This document shows, piece by piece, positions 9,882 through 19,289 of a stretch of DNA of 64,000 bases; the stretch's first letter is position 1, and each line of letters opens with the position of its first letter. The DNA comes from Aurantiochytrium sp. KH105 (taxonomy: Eukaryota > Sar > Bigyra > Thraustochytrida > Thraustochytriidae): positions 744,001-808,000 of the forward strand of contig BGKB01000021.1 of the NCBI GenBank assembly GCA_003116975.1. Direction: 5' to 3'. The translations under genes were made by a program, and so were the position numbers. Under the pieces are notes generated by a model that was not told the origin of the DNA, ran no database searches, and saw nothing but the letters and a program-made list of their open reading frames with translations.

Positions 9882-10035
9882 CCAGTGCAGCGCAGTGCAG
9901 CGCAGTGCAGCGCAGTGCAGCGCAGTGCAGCGCAGTGCAGCGCAGTGCAGCGCAGTGCAGCGCAGTGCAGCGCAGTGCAGCGCAGTGCAGCGCAGTGCAG
10001 CGCAGTGCAGCGCAGTGCAGCGCAGTGCAGCGCAG
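9882..10035. repeat. 10-bp minisatellite, unit CGCAGTGCAG, about 15 copies
   Basis: The decamer repeats perfectly about 15 times, about 290 bases before the ATG of the receptor-kinase gene, probably in its 5' UTR or promoter. All six frames are open because the unit contains no stop, which creates several false ORFs. The unit length is not a multiple of three, so it is not a coding repeat. Confidence 0.97.
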
Positions 10036-10326
10036 CCTGACCCAGGGCTCCCTCTCCCTCCCTTTCTCCCCTTTCGGACGTGCGAGCTCCAGACCCTGCA
10101 CGCACTTGCTGTGTGCCTCCTTGCCGCCCCGAACCCGCTCCAACCCGGGGCGCAACTGCGGCCCCTGGAGTAGCGAGGCGAGGAGCGGAGCGCAGGCCTC
10201 GGCGAGCGCCGGCGGCGACTGTGCTGCTTACTTGCAGAGGAGCAGCCTCAGCCAACAGCAGCTGAGACCGTGCTGCGCTGCCTGCCGCTCGAGAGACCGC
10301 GCTCGTATCGCTCTCGCTGTCAGACC

Positions 10327-13300
10327 ATGGCCACCTCAGCAACACTCGCGCGTATCGTCCTGTTGATGGCCCTCGCCATCACCGAGACCACCGCCGTCGC
10401 AACGTATGCAGCAAACGGTCCGTGGTCGTGCACAATTCGATCCGACACAGAGTTTGACAGCGAGTATACCGTCGTTTGCGAAGATCGTTGCGTCAGCGGT
10501 GCAAGTGTCTGCGAGCATGCGCTGTCAGACGCCATCGACGCATGCTTTGAAGAAATGACCGACGCAAGCATCTTTGATGGTGTTTATCTCGGCATCCAAT
10601 TCTACACAGAGGGCACGCCGTCATTTTGCGACTTGCTTGAGGGCAGCCTCGGCTCCTCTTACGTGGACGAAAGCGCCATACGCATCATGCGAATCCAGAG
10701 CAATTCTGCATCGGTAGACGACAGCCTTGACCAAGACACGTGCAACAAGAGGCTCGCAAAATTGCTGGTCTTGCAGCTCCTCGGCGTCGGCGGACTCTCC
10801 GAAATCGCGCAGGTCCGCAAAGCTGTGGGCTTGCTTGGCATGGACAACCTTCTTGTGCTGGACATGGAGCGTGCCGAAGGCCTCGAGCTTGATCTCGAGT
10901 ACCTCGTTAGTCTCTCCACAAACCTCGCCTCCCTGCGAATTGTCGACATCGACCTCGCAGAGGCGTCACCAGATCTGAGCAGCCTCACGAGCCTCGCCGA
11001 CTTGACAGTGCGCGTTCCCGAATCATCTACGCTGCAAATCACGTCGCTCGGTCTCGCAAACATGACCTCTCTCGAAGTTCTACAGCTCGAGGGAGACGGC
11101 CTTCGCGGTTCGATTGTCACTCTTGCGTCTGCGCTCCCCGAGAGCATTACGGCACTCAGTATCAAGGGGAAGACCAATCTTGACGATGCCGACGATGCTG
11201 GAGACGGCGCCCTCCTTTTGGAGAATGTGGTCAATTCCCTTCTCGCAGCGCCAAATGCCACGCAAAATTTGCAGTTTCTCCAGCTCTCTAACTGCGTACT
11301 TTCCGGGAGCGTGCCGGAGAGCCTCGTGGAGCTTCCCGGACTTTTGGCGCTGGATGTGAGCCAAAATGACCTCCAAGGTCCTGTCCCGGAGGTCATCTCA
11401 ACGCAACTCTTCATGGCCAACTTTAGCGCCAATCGAATCTCGGGCTCGTACACGTTCCCAATCTCGAGCATAAGTCTCGCGGTGGACATTTCAAATAATC
11501 TCGTCACCGACATGGTCCTTGCGGATGCGCTGATTCCCGACACAGACGCGCTGTACGCGAGCGAGGGAGGTGAAAGTGGCGACGATAGCAACACCACGAT
11601 TGGTCTGCTGGGGGGGCTGTGGGACTTGTGGACTGACGCAGTCGTCGCCGGGCAGCGCTTCAACTTTACGGGGAATAACATGACGTGCACATGCTCGCTC
11701 ATGAACGCAGCCTGGGAGGTCCTCAACGCCCAACATGGCAGTGACGACATTGATAGCTCCTGGATTTGCAGAAATACTCGAGCAACGAGTCCAACGGTCC
11801 TCGAACTGCCTGTCGTGAAAATTGCAGGATCTCCTTGCGATGAAACTGGGGCCTTTGCCACAATCGACTCAATTGACTTTGGTGCCTCTGACATTACCCT
11901 GGATTGGTCCGTTTCTGAAGATGCCATTAATTCGCTAAATGTGCCATCCTCGCGCAGCTCGAGCGCCAAGGCAAAGTGGAACGACGACTATGCTTCATGT
12001 TCTGGGTGCAGCGACCTCTTGGCTTACGTAGAGTCGACAGGTTCCTCACCGTGGAACGAAGATGAGTTCGGCTTTATGGTGCTGGTGGAAACCGCAGAAT
12101 ATTTCGGGGATTGCTGCTTCGCAGTTCGAATGAGGAGCGGGAAGACCAATTACTCCAGCGTTGTGCCGCTCGATTCGGCCTCTGCGATCAATGAGGCAAC
12201 TTTTTCCGTCACAGCCTTTTCCATTCTTACCCCCGTGGATTCCTCCATTGTCAAAGTTTATGATGACATTGCCGCACAGTCAGTGCAAGGCTTTCGTCCT
12301 TCAGGCGTGACGCTCGAGACCGATTCAGACTCAAGTCTAATCCTCAGCTTCCCGGATCTTGTGAGCGCAAATCGTCGCCGCACGCTCCTCGAGAATACGG
12401 GCACGGCAACTGCACTTGACAACGCCTACTGGGAGCTCGTCGACATGTACACAGGTGAGGCACTCTATCACGAGGCATTGCCGAGCTCCGGATCTGTTGA
12501 CCTCAAGTACTATCTTCTCAAGGGTTCGAATGCCGCCGTGTACGAGGCCCGCATCGCCGAGAATCGGTCTGGGGTCGTGCGAGAAATTTATTCGAGCAAC
12601 ATTGGTGCCTATCTCAGTCTGCGCGCCTGCCCTGCAGGTCTGGGCGTCGTGCAAGCCGTGAACGAGACCACGGGCCGCTCGCAGTGCGAAGTCTGCCCTC
12701 GCGACACGTACAGCACGGCTCAGCTTCTGGTATGCGCACTGTGCCCAACGGGAACCATGTCACCTACGGAAGGGGCCGTGAACTCGTCTGATTGCAACAT
12801 TGCAATGCCCTCGTACATTCAAGACTGTATTGAACGCAATGCCACGGACTGCACGGGCCCAGTGGATGTTTCTCCGTGCTCGAGCGTCATGAACTGCTCG
12901 CTTCCCGGCACAACCCGAGGAAACATGGAGCTCTTGGACGGGTACTGGCGCGCAAGTAGAAAAAGTGTCAACGTGTACGTGTGCCCCAATGAATTTTGCA
13001 CGCCTTCGCACGAAGACGATCGGCAATTTTGTGCTGCGAAACACGAAGGCTTTCTGTGCTCGCGGTGCAAACAAGGATATGGATTCGAACAGGTTAAAGG
13101 CAAGGAGGTTTGCCTTACTTGCACGGAAAGCCGTAAGCGTCAACAACTCGCCGTGCTGTGCATCGTGGCTGTTATTTTCGCAATCCTCGGTGCGCTGCCT
13201 CTTGCCTACGTTGCCTCCCGATATTGCAAGTCGAATGCTTCGAGAGGCCATGCCGCACGCAGCGAAAGCGACGTAGACGGCGAAGGGAACCAGCAAACAT

Positions 13301-16300
13301 CACGCATCCGCCCGCGGAGCTCTTATCACTCACTCATGAAGCGTATGCAAAGTTCGTGGAAGATTCTTTGGCATTGTGGTGCTGTCAAAGCACGCATTGC
13401 TCTCGGCTTCTTTCACATATACCTCTGCGTCGCGATCTTTTTCCCCGTTGACGACATGCCGATGACGAGTCATTTGCGCTTGGGCAACACCATTAACGCC
13501 TCGTGCCTCGTGGAAGCAACGTACTACGTTTGGATGGTCTTTCACTCAGCTCCTGCCATGCTGTGGGTGAGCGGGATTGTTGTTGCTGGTCTCATTGCAC
13601 GTCGTCTTTTGCCAGCGCCTGACTTTGTCGACATGCGCGACAAGCTGTACTCGTGGTTCTTCTTCACGCTATTTGGGGCGGTACCTTTTGCGTTGTGGTC
13701 CTCGCTGGCCACCTTTATGTGTGCAGATGTGGAAGGTGTGCTCATTTTGCGCATCAGCTACTCAACATACTGCGAAGGCTCTGCGTACGAGGGCTGGCGC
13801 GTGTACTCGTGCCTTGTCTTGATCTTTTTCGTCTTTGGTGGCCTGCTGGCGTTTCTCATTCCTCTGCGCAGCAACATTGCACTGTTGCGCAAGGGCAACT
13901 GGGGCCCAGCTGAACGCGAAAAAGTACGCTGGCTCGACTTTCTTCATAGCCCTTACACGAACCGTGCGTCGTGGTTCGAGGGTTTTGACTTTGGACGAAA
14001 GCTGGTGCTCATTGCTGGCGTGGTCGCCTTGCGCCCAGGGCCGACGGCAGTAATGGATGATGACGGTTCGTCGTCGGAAAACGCATATGATCAAGGTTTT
14101 GTGCAAATCGCCTACGCTTTGGTGTGCACCATTTTGTCCGTCTTTCTCTTTCAGTTCATTCAGCCGTATCGGAATCGTTTTGACGCAGCTTTTGCTTCTC
14201 TCTCGCAGGCAAACCTCATTTCAATCTACATTGGGGCCATGTTGTGGACCTCGTCCAACTCGTCTGATTCGGAAAAACGGCGCTACGGAGGAGCGCTCTG
14301 GGCCATCATCGCTTTTGAGCTGGCAAGTCTGGTTGGATTTGCTCTCTACGACGCAGTTCACTTGAGTCAGTATCCCGATCGCGAGGATGAGATGCGCGTC
14401 AAGTTGCGTCGCAACTTTTACCACCGCACAGCGCCTCTCGCTTCGCCCACGACTCCAGGATCATACGCTGATGCGGACCTTGAAGCGCAGTGCACGCCTG
14501 GCGGACGTACGTCGTGGCGACACGATACGTACAGTTCTGACTCGCCCCGCGCAGCAGGCTTCGTGCCGTCGCAGTACGCGCACGATCTCAATTCGCATGC
14601 GTCAGCCGTCTCCAAGACAAGCTACACCATGACCCCAGAGCAGACGAATTCCTTTTTGTATGACACGCCTCGAGCCGACTCAAGCGACTCAAGCGACAAG
14701 GGCGACGGCAATGATGACGACCGCGGCGCGCTTCGGGCTAGATCAAGAAATGGCCAATACGATGCTTTGCCTTCGCCGTCGCAGAATGGAAGGCTGGGTA
14801 ATGGCGAAAGGTTGGGACGGCAAGGGCTGTTTTCGCCGCAAGATGCCGACGGCGATGCTTATACAAGCGACGGCATTCCATCACCGCGCCGGATGGCCAT
14901 CGACGTGACTGCGGGGTGCGGCGATGAGGCGATAGAGGCGGCCGATAAGGATGCTGCAATTCAGCTGCGCTCTAGCAAGGACTTTATGGTGTTGGATGGA
15001 ATTCACTTTAGCACCGAGGCCTATGTGGTTTTGCCACCGCCGTCGTCCGAGGGTGAACACGAATTTGATCTGGATAACAGCGATCTGGTCCCCGTCGATG
15101 TGCCCACCAAGGGGAACCTCGTCCGTCTCGGCGTCCTTGGTACGGGCGTGAGCGGAACCGTGTACATTTGTCTTGACAAGCGCAACCTTCATTTGGTAGC
15201 GGTCAAGGAGATCGCGCTCTTGAATGCGTCCTTGGCGACGCGCGAGGTGCGCGCTTTGGACCTCGTCCGAAAGTATGCAGAGACGCACAAAGACGACGTC
15301 GCAAGTGATCGCGTGGTGCAAATGCACAATGCTTTTCTGGACCAAGACGCGCAGCGGATTGGTGTTGTCATGGCGTTTGAGTCTGGTGGATCTCTTCAAG
15401 ACGTTCTCGACGATTTACAGGAGGCTCGGCCATTGCACGGTGACTCGGACGAGGTCGCCTTCAAGTTGCGGACTGTGCTTTCGTCATCGGTCGCGCAGCG
15501 GGCCGTCTCTGCGCTGGAAAAGACGCTTTCGGCCCAGTCCATGGGGAGCGAGCATTCTGATCAGGGAGATACAGGCGCTGTGGACATTTACGGTATCTGT
15601 AATGAGGTGCTCTTGGCGCAAGTGGCCAAGGATATCCTTTCTGCGCTTGCCGTCCTCGACGAGTTGGGCCTTTTGCATTTGGACGTGAAGCCAGCCAATG
15701 TCTTGGTGTCCCGCGAAGGCCGCGCCACTTTGGCCGATTTTGGTTTGTGCCAGAGTCTGTCTTCGTATGAGCGCAAGGAAAGCACCAAGGTCGCAGGCAC
15801 GCTCAAGTACATGAGTCCAGAACGTTTGCGCGGCGAGCGCGCTTCGCACGCCAGTGACATTTGGGCCTTTGGCATTACGCTTTTGTCGCTCGTTCACGGT
15901 CGATACCCCGTTGCGCTTGGGGACGAAAACACATCCTCGGATCAAGAAAAGGCTGTTGGCTCGACAGCTCGCAGCGCCAGTATGAACCAGGGCGGCGGCG
16001 GCGGCGACAGCCATGATTTGTACTGGAAGCTTTTGGAACGCGTTGGCGGCGCTACTGTGACGTTGCCGGCGTATGCTCGCGTGTGTTCGAGCGCTGGCTC
16101 TAGTTTCACGACCGTTGCCCGGGTTCGATTTTCGGCTGGCTTTCGAGACTTTATGTCGAAGATGCTCGCCGTGAACCCTGCGAATCGACCAAGCGCAAAC
16201 GTTTTGCTGCAGCACCCGTGGCTCAAGCAGGTCGACGAGAGCGCATTACCTTCGCCGCCGAGTACTTTTGACTCAAGCTGCCAGCTCTTGGAGCGTGCGT

Positions 16301-16533
16301 CAAACGCTTTGGTGGAAAGCCTTCCTCTTCGGGCAAAGGTAGCATATTCTGATGCTCATGTGCGATGTCTGGGCGAGAAGCTTGGACTATCTCCGGAGAT
16401 CGTCAAGTACTCGTTGGCAGTGGCCTCGAGTGAGCGCGACGACGTCTCTGTGAACTTCAAGACTGACACTTGCGATGGTACCACGCGTGAAGGCGGAAAC
16501 GGCGTGCGTGATGTGACCATTGCCAAGGTCTGA
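10327..16533 (+). CDS. LRR / Cys-rich / multi-TM receptor with C-terminal Ser/Thr protein kinase
   Basis: This encodes 2068 residues from the ATG at 10327. A signal peptide (VLLMALAITETTAV, residues ~10-25) is followed by an extracellular LRR region of plant-type repeats, clearest at about 314-397 (LDVSQNDLQGPVPEVI), with many N-x-S/T sites. A Cys-rich GCC2/GCC3 (ephrin-receptor-like) segment lies at ~768-820 and further Cys pairs at ~835-935. A membrane part with about eight helices runs from ~939 (QQLAVLCIVAVIFAILGALP) to ~1343. After a Ser/Asp-rich linker comes a kinase domain, ~1600-1968: glycine loop GTGVSGTV, AVK lysine 1627, HLDVKPAN at 1784-1791, DFG at 1804-1806 and MSPERL at 1829. 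The HRD arginine is replaced by Leu. The activation loop (VAGTLKYMSPERL) resembles STE/MAP2K kinases. It is a predicted plasma-membrane sensor that couples ligand binding to phosphorylation in one chain; the ligand is unknown. Confidence 0.88.
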   Translation: MATSATLARIVLLMALAITETTAVATYAANGPWSCTIRSDTEFDSEYTVVCEDRCVSGASVCEHALSDAIDACFEEMTDASIFDGVYLGIQFYTEGTPSFCDLLEGSLGSSYVDESAIRIMRIQSNSASVDDSLDQDTCNKRLAKLLVLQLLGVGGLSEIAQVRKAVGLLGMDNLLVLDMERAEGLELDLEYLVSLSTNLASLRIVDIDLAEASPDLSSLTSLADLTVRVPESSTLQITSLGLANMTSLEVLQLEGDGLRGSIVTLASALPESITALSIKGKTNLDDADDAGDGALLLENVVNSLLAAPNATQNLQFLQLSNCVLSGSVPESLVELPGLLALDVSQNDLQGPVPEVISTQLFMANFSANRISGSYTFPISSISLAVDISNNLVTDMVLADALIPDTDALYASEGGESGDDSNTTIGLLGGLWDLWTDAVVAGQRFNFTGNNMTCTCSLMNAAWEVLNAQHGSDDIDSSWICRNTRATSPTVLELPVVKIAGSPCDETGAFATIDSIDFGASDITLDWSVSEDAINSLNVPSSRSSSAKAKWNDDYASCSGCSDLLAYVESTGSSPWNEDEFGFMVLVETAEYFGDCCFAVRMRSGKTNYSSVVPLDSASAINEATFSVTAFSILTPVDSSIVKVYDDIAAQSVQGFRPSGVTLETDSDSSLILSFPDLVSANRRRTLLENTGTATALDNAYWELVDMYTGEALYHEALPSSGSVDLKYYLLKGSNAAVYEARIAENRSGVVREIYSSNIGAYLSLRACPAGLGVVQAVNETTGRSQCEVCPRDTYSTAQLLVCALCPTGTMSPTEGAVNSSDCNIAMPSYIQDCIERNATDCTGPVDVSPCSSVMNCSLPGTTRGNMELLDGYWRASRKSVNVYVCPNEFCTPSHEDDRQFCAAKHEGFLCSRCKQGYGFEQVKGKEVCLTCTESRKRQQLAVLCIVAVIFAILGALPLAYVASRYCKSNASRGHAARSESDVDGEGNQQTSRIRPRSSYHSLMKRMQSSWKILWHCGAVKARIALGFFHIYLCVAIFFPVDDMPMTSHLRLGNTINASCLVEATYYVWMVFHSAPAMLWVSGIVVAGLIARRLLPAPDFVDMRDKLYSWFFFTLFGAVPFALWSSLATFMCADVEGVLILRISYSTYCEGSAYEGWRVYSCLVLIFFVFGGLLAFLIPLRSNIALLRKGNWGPAEREKVRWLDFLHSPYTNRASWFEGFDFGRKLVLIAGVVALRPGPTAVMDDDGSSSENAYDQGFVQIAYALVCTILSVFLFQFIQPYRNRFDAAFASLSQANLISIYIGAMLWTSSNSSDSEKRRYGGALWAIIAFELASLVGFALYDAVHLSQYPDREDEMRVKLRRNFYHRTAPLASPTTPGSYADADLEAQCTPGGRTSWRHDTYSSDSPRAAGFVPSQYAHDLNSHASAVSKTSYTMTPEQTNSFLYDTPRADSSDSSDKGDGNDDDRGALRARSRNGQYDALPSPSQNGRLGNGERLGRQGLFSPQDADGDAYTSDGIPSPRRMAIDVTAGCGDEAIEAADKDAAIQLRSSKDFMVLDGIHFSTEAYVVLPPPSSEGEHEFDLDNSDLVPVDVPTKGNLVRLGVLGTGVSGTVYICLDKRNLHLVAVKEIALLNASLATREVRALDLVRKYAETHKDDVASDRVVQMHNAFLDQDAQRIGVVMAFESGGSLQDVLDDLQEARPLHGDSDEVAFKLRTVLSSSVAQRAVSALEKTLSAQSMGSEHSDQGDTGAVDIYGICNEVLLAQVAKDILSALAVLDELGLLHLDVKPANVLVSREGRATLADFGLCQSLSSYERKESTKVAGTLKYMSPERLRGERASHASDIWAFGITLLSLVHGRYPVALGDENTSSDQEKAVGSTARSASMNQGGGGGDSHDLYWKLLERVGGATVTLPAYARVCSSAGSSFTTVARVRFSAGFRDFMSKMLAVNPANRPSANVLLQHPWLKQVDESALPSPPSTFDSSCQLLERASNALVESLPLRAKVAYSDAHVRCLGEKLGLSPEIVKYSLAVASSERDDVSVNFKTDTCDGTTREGGNGVRDVTIAKV

Positions 16534-16633
16534 TTTCTTACATTGTGGAATGTCGAGTAGAAAGCCTGGGCAATGCCTGGGTCTCTTTCTCGTATCCATT
16601 TTCTGTCTACGTTTCACTGTCTGACGCGCGTTG

Positions 16634-16671
16634 CTGACTGACTGACTGACTGACTGACTGACTGACTGACA
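16634..16671 (+). repeat. (CTGA)n microsatellite in receptor-kinase 3' flank
   Basis: There are about nine perfect units, about 100 bases after the stop at 16533, in the same orientation as the array at 5565-5595. Confidence 0.95.
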
Positions 16672-16967
16672 GTGAATTTTCTGAGTGAGTCTGAGCGAAC
16701 GTAAACGCTTTGACAAAACTGTAAAGAAAACTTTGCTTCTTTTGTTATGCTCTCTTCTTTTGTTTGAGAAGGAAATCCGGGGGACGAAGAAGGGCTTGCA
16801 CTCTTTTTTAGATCGAGCAAGGCGTCTCTATCTTGTTGGAAGATCGTTGAGAAAGAGGGCATAGCTATGACAATCTCGTTATTTTCTCTTCTTGTTCTTT
16901 TCAGATTTTGTTGTTTGCTTGAAATATGACGGCTTTGGGAGTCGTCGCGAAACTTTTTAACATCAAT

Positions 16968-17866
16968 CTATCGTACACAGGAAAACTGGGAAAAGTCGAC
17001 GGTCGAAAAGCCGCTTTCTGACGCAGCATGCAACATACGGTGAACGGCAGTTTGTCTCGTTCCAAAGACTTTGACTTGGCGAATATGCGTGTCTCTGCCG
17101 TTTTGGTGCATGGCAAGAATCTCAATCTGCAAAAAGTGCGTCCGCAGCACGCCTTGACCGCCATGATTGACAATTTGACCAAGAGGAATGTGGGTCCACC
17201 CCTGCGGTTCCTCAAGTTCAATTTGATGGACTCGCTCGAGGTCGTGAAAAGTCGTTCCTGCTCTGAGGCACAACTTTTTAGGCGTATAGCTCTCGTCAAG
17301 CTTGTAGTCGAGGTACAGAGCTACCTCTGCAATGCTCATTTTCTTGTGAAACTGAATGTTGATGAGATGTGGTTGCTGGCCGTCTGATTGCCAGTACCTT
17401 TGTGCAGGGCAAGCGAATAAAGCAGCGGTGTGAGCATGCGGTCCGAACGGGGAGACATGTTCGGGTAAAGCACCAAACAAAGAAGAATTTAAACGTACGA
17501 GTCAAAGTTGTTGTCGCGGAGCTGCTCAACGCCATTTCCGGGCTTCGCAGTCGAAAGCGACCATACCGCCTGTGTAGATCTCCGGCAAAGGCATCAACAC
17601 GTCCCAGCAACAGGATGATTTCGTTTGTCCATTGTAACAGCAGCAACAGCATTGCGCGCGCGTTCTCGTTAGCGTTCGTGGACTTCGTCTGCTTGTTCGT
17701 TCCCCTTGGTCCTGCTCACTCGCACGCAACTCACCTCGTCGCCGATCTCGCGTTTCTCGGTGTCGCTGAGCCGTTTGAGAGGAGCGGCGACACTGCCTGT
17801 GTCGGCAGGATCCGCCGGGGTCTCCGCGGTCGCCGTTGCTGCGCGCTCGCTCTGCGGCGTTGCCAT
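16968..17866 (-). CDS. APC10: anaphase-promoting complex subunit 10 (DOC1), three exons
   Basis: This spliced gene is complement(join(16968..17397, 17499..17569, 17735..17866)), 210 aa. Exon 1 starts MATPQSERAA and ends KREIGDE before donor GTGAGT. Exon 2 (71 bases) reads AVWSLSTAKPGNGVEQLRD and ends before donor GTACGT, after acceptor ACACAG. Exon 3 begins YWQSDGQQPHLINIQF after acceptor AAAG. The joined exons restore the conserved APC10/DOC1 order exactly, including the surface motif for degron binding. APC10 sits beside the co-activator in the APC/C ubiquitin ligase and helps bind D-box substrates in the nucleus during mitosis and G1. The protein ends in Val-Arg, the position of the Ile-Arg tail that docks on APC3. 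The introns are 165 and 101 bases, the only introns I can prove in the window. The gene is convergent with the receptor kinase. Confidence 0.95.
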
Positions 17867-18839
17867 GGTCAGAGCGATCAATCGATTAGCCCAATGCCAT
17901 GCGCGGGCGGTTGGGCGCTTTTCCGCAAAATGTTGTTCTGCAGCGACCAGAAGAACAGAGCAAGAGAACGCCCGTCGATGTTAAGGAAAAGAAAAAGGAA
18001 AAAAAGAAAAAAAAGAGAATGTAGTGGACCTGGGCCCACTAGTACACGCATTGGTCAAGGCGAATGACGTTGAGCTTCTGCCTTGGAGAACCGACACCAT
18101 TTTACATGTCAAAAGATTTTCTTGCCCAACACCCCCGACAGAAGAATTCCCGTATTCGCAATACCAACAAAGATTCAGACGGATCCAGGATGAGGAGCGT
18201 GACGAGAAGTGACACACCAAGAAAATCTGCGCAGAACGACGAATTCAGATTCAACACAAGATTACGTGAAACTCGGCAGAAACAAAGCTCCAGTACCAGT
18301 ACAATGTCAAGCAAAAGCACCAGACCAAGACCTAGACCTACAACCCAAGAAAGGAAATTAAGCTTTTGCTTGCAGTTGCTACATCATTGTGAATAGATGT
18401 TGAGTACTCTCGGTTTTTAATTTGTGATGGCTGCTGCTGCAATAAATGCTTGTGTGGACTTGAGCAACTCGCGAAGAGATACTCGCATCACATGGACGGA
18501 AAAGTTTGTTCAAAGCTTCTCTTTTCTTGTCTCTGCGCGGGGGACGCGCAAACTTCTGACTTCTGACGTTTGACTTGTGATACTGATGTTGATGTTATGC
18601 GCGCACGCGAGCAAGCAAAGGATCAAGAGTCGGGTGCCGAGACAGAGACAAGTGGTTTTGCAATGCTTGAGAGCACGCCCTCGGCCTTTTCTTGACGGAG
18701 GCTGATAAGGTCTGCCAAACACTGCACTGAATCGAAAGAAGCAAACAAGCAAGCAGACGGTGCATGTCGATACCGACTCTTCCTTTGTAGATGAGGATGC
18801 AAAAAAGAACGTGTGGCAAAGAAAAGGATCACATTGTGT
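17867..18839. other. intergenic between APC10 promoter side and RPL27A 3' end
   Basis: About 970 bases are A-rich on the plus strand around 17985-18020 and 18220-18360. Open frames here are Lys/Arg/Ser-rich with no domain. It should hold the APC10 promoter and the 3' UTR of RPL27A. Confidence 0.45.
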
Positions 18840-19113
18840 TTAGGCAGTAAGCACGCAAGCGCCGCCGATCTCCTTGATCTTCTTCTCCGCACCCTTGGTA
18901 AAGAACCGTGCCTTGACGACGACGGGGGCCTCGGGGAGGTGGCCAGTGCCAAGGACCTTGAAGAAGCCGTGCTCGGTGACGTCAATGACGGGGGCGTTCT
19001 TGCCAGAGGTGTCAGCCTTGGCGCTCTCGAGGACCTCGCGGGGGACGAGGTTCCACAAGCGCTCAACGCTGATGGTCGGGCAGTAATACACACTCTTCTT
19101 CACGTGGTAGTGG

Positions 19114-19146
<33 letters not shown>

Positions 19147-19289
19147 AACTTGTCAAAGAGCGTACGGTGGTGGTGCTGGCCACCAGCGTTACCGCGACCA
19201 CCAGGGTGCGACCGGTGCTTGCCAATACGACCATGACCGGCAGAGACGTGGCCGCGCTTCTTGCGGTTCTTGCTGAGGCGGGAAGGCAT
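18840..19289 (-). CDS. RPL27A: 60S ribosomal protein uL15 (L27a)
   Basis: This encodes 149 residues in one exon from an ATG at 19287-19289, the usual eukaryotic length. It opens [20 protein letters not shown] and has the Gly/His/Arg-rich loop [13 protein letters not shown] that threads into the rRNA. The globular C-terminal part includes [17 protein letters not shown] and ends ACVLTA. It is an essential component of the large cytosolic subunit. Codons are strongly C/G-ending, as expected for a highly expressed gene. The upstream region carries an inverted pair of the shared 15-bp motif at 19831-19869 and a CTAGGGTTAGGG sequence near 19962, comparable to telo-box/RPG-like elements seen upstream of ribosomal genes elsewhere. 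Their role here is inference. Confidence 0.97.

Noticed and set aside
8987-10366. Several ORFs on both strands through the CGCAGTGCAG array
   Set aside because: The decamer contains no stop in any frame, so all six frames are open; the peptides are pure repeat products.
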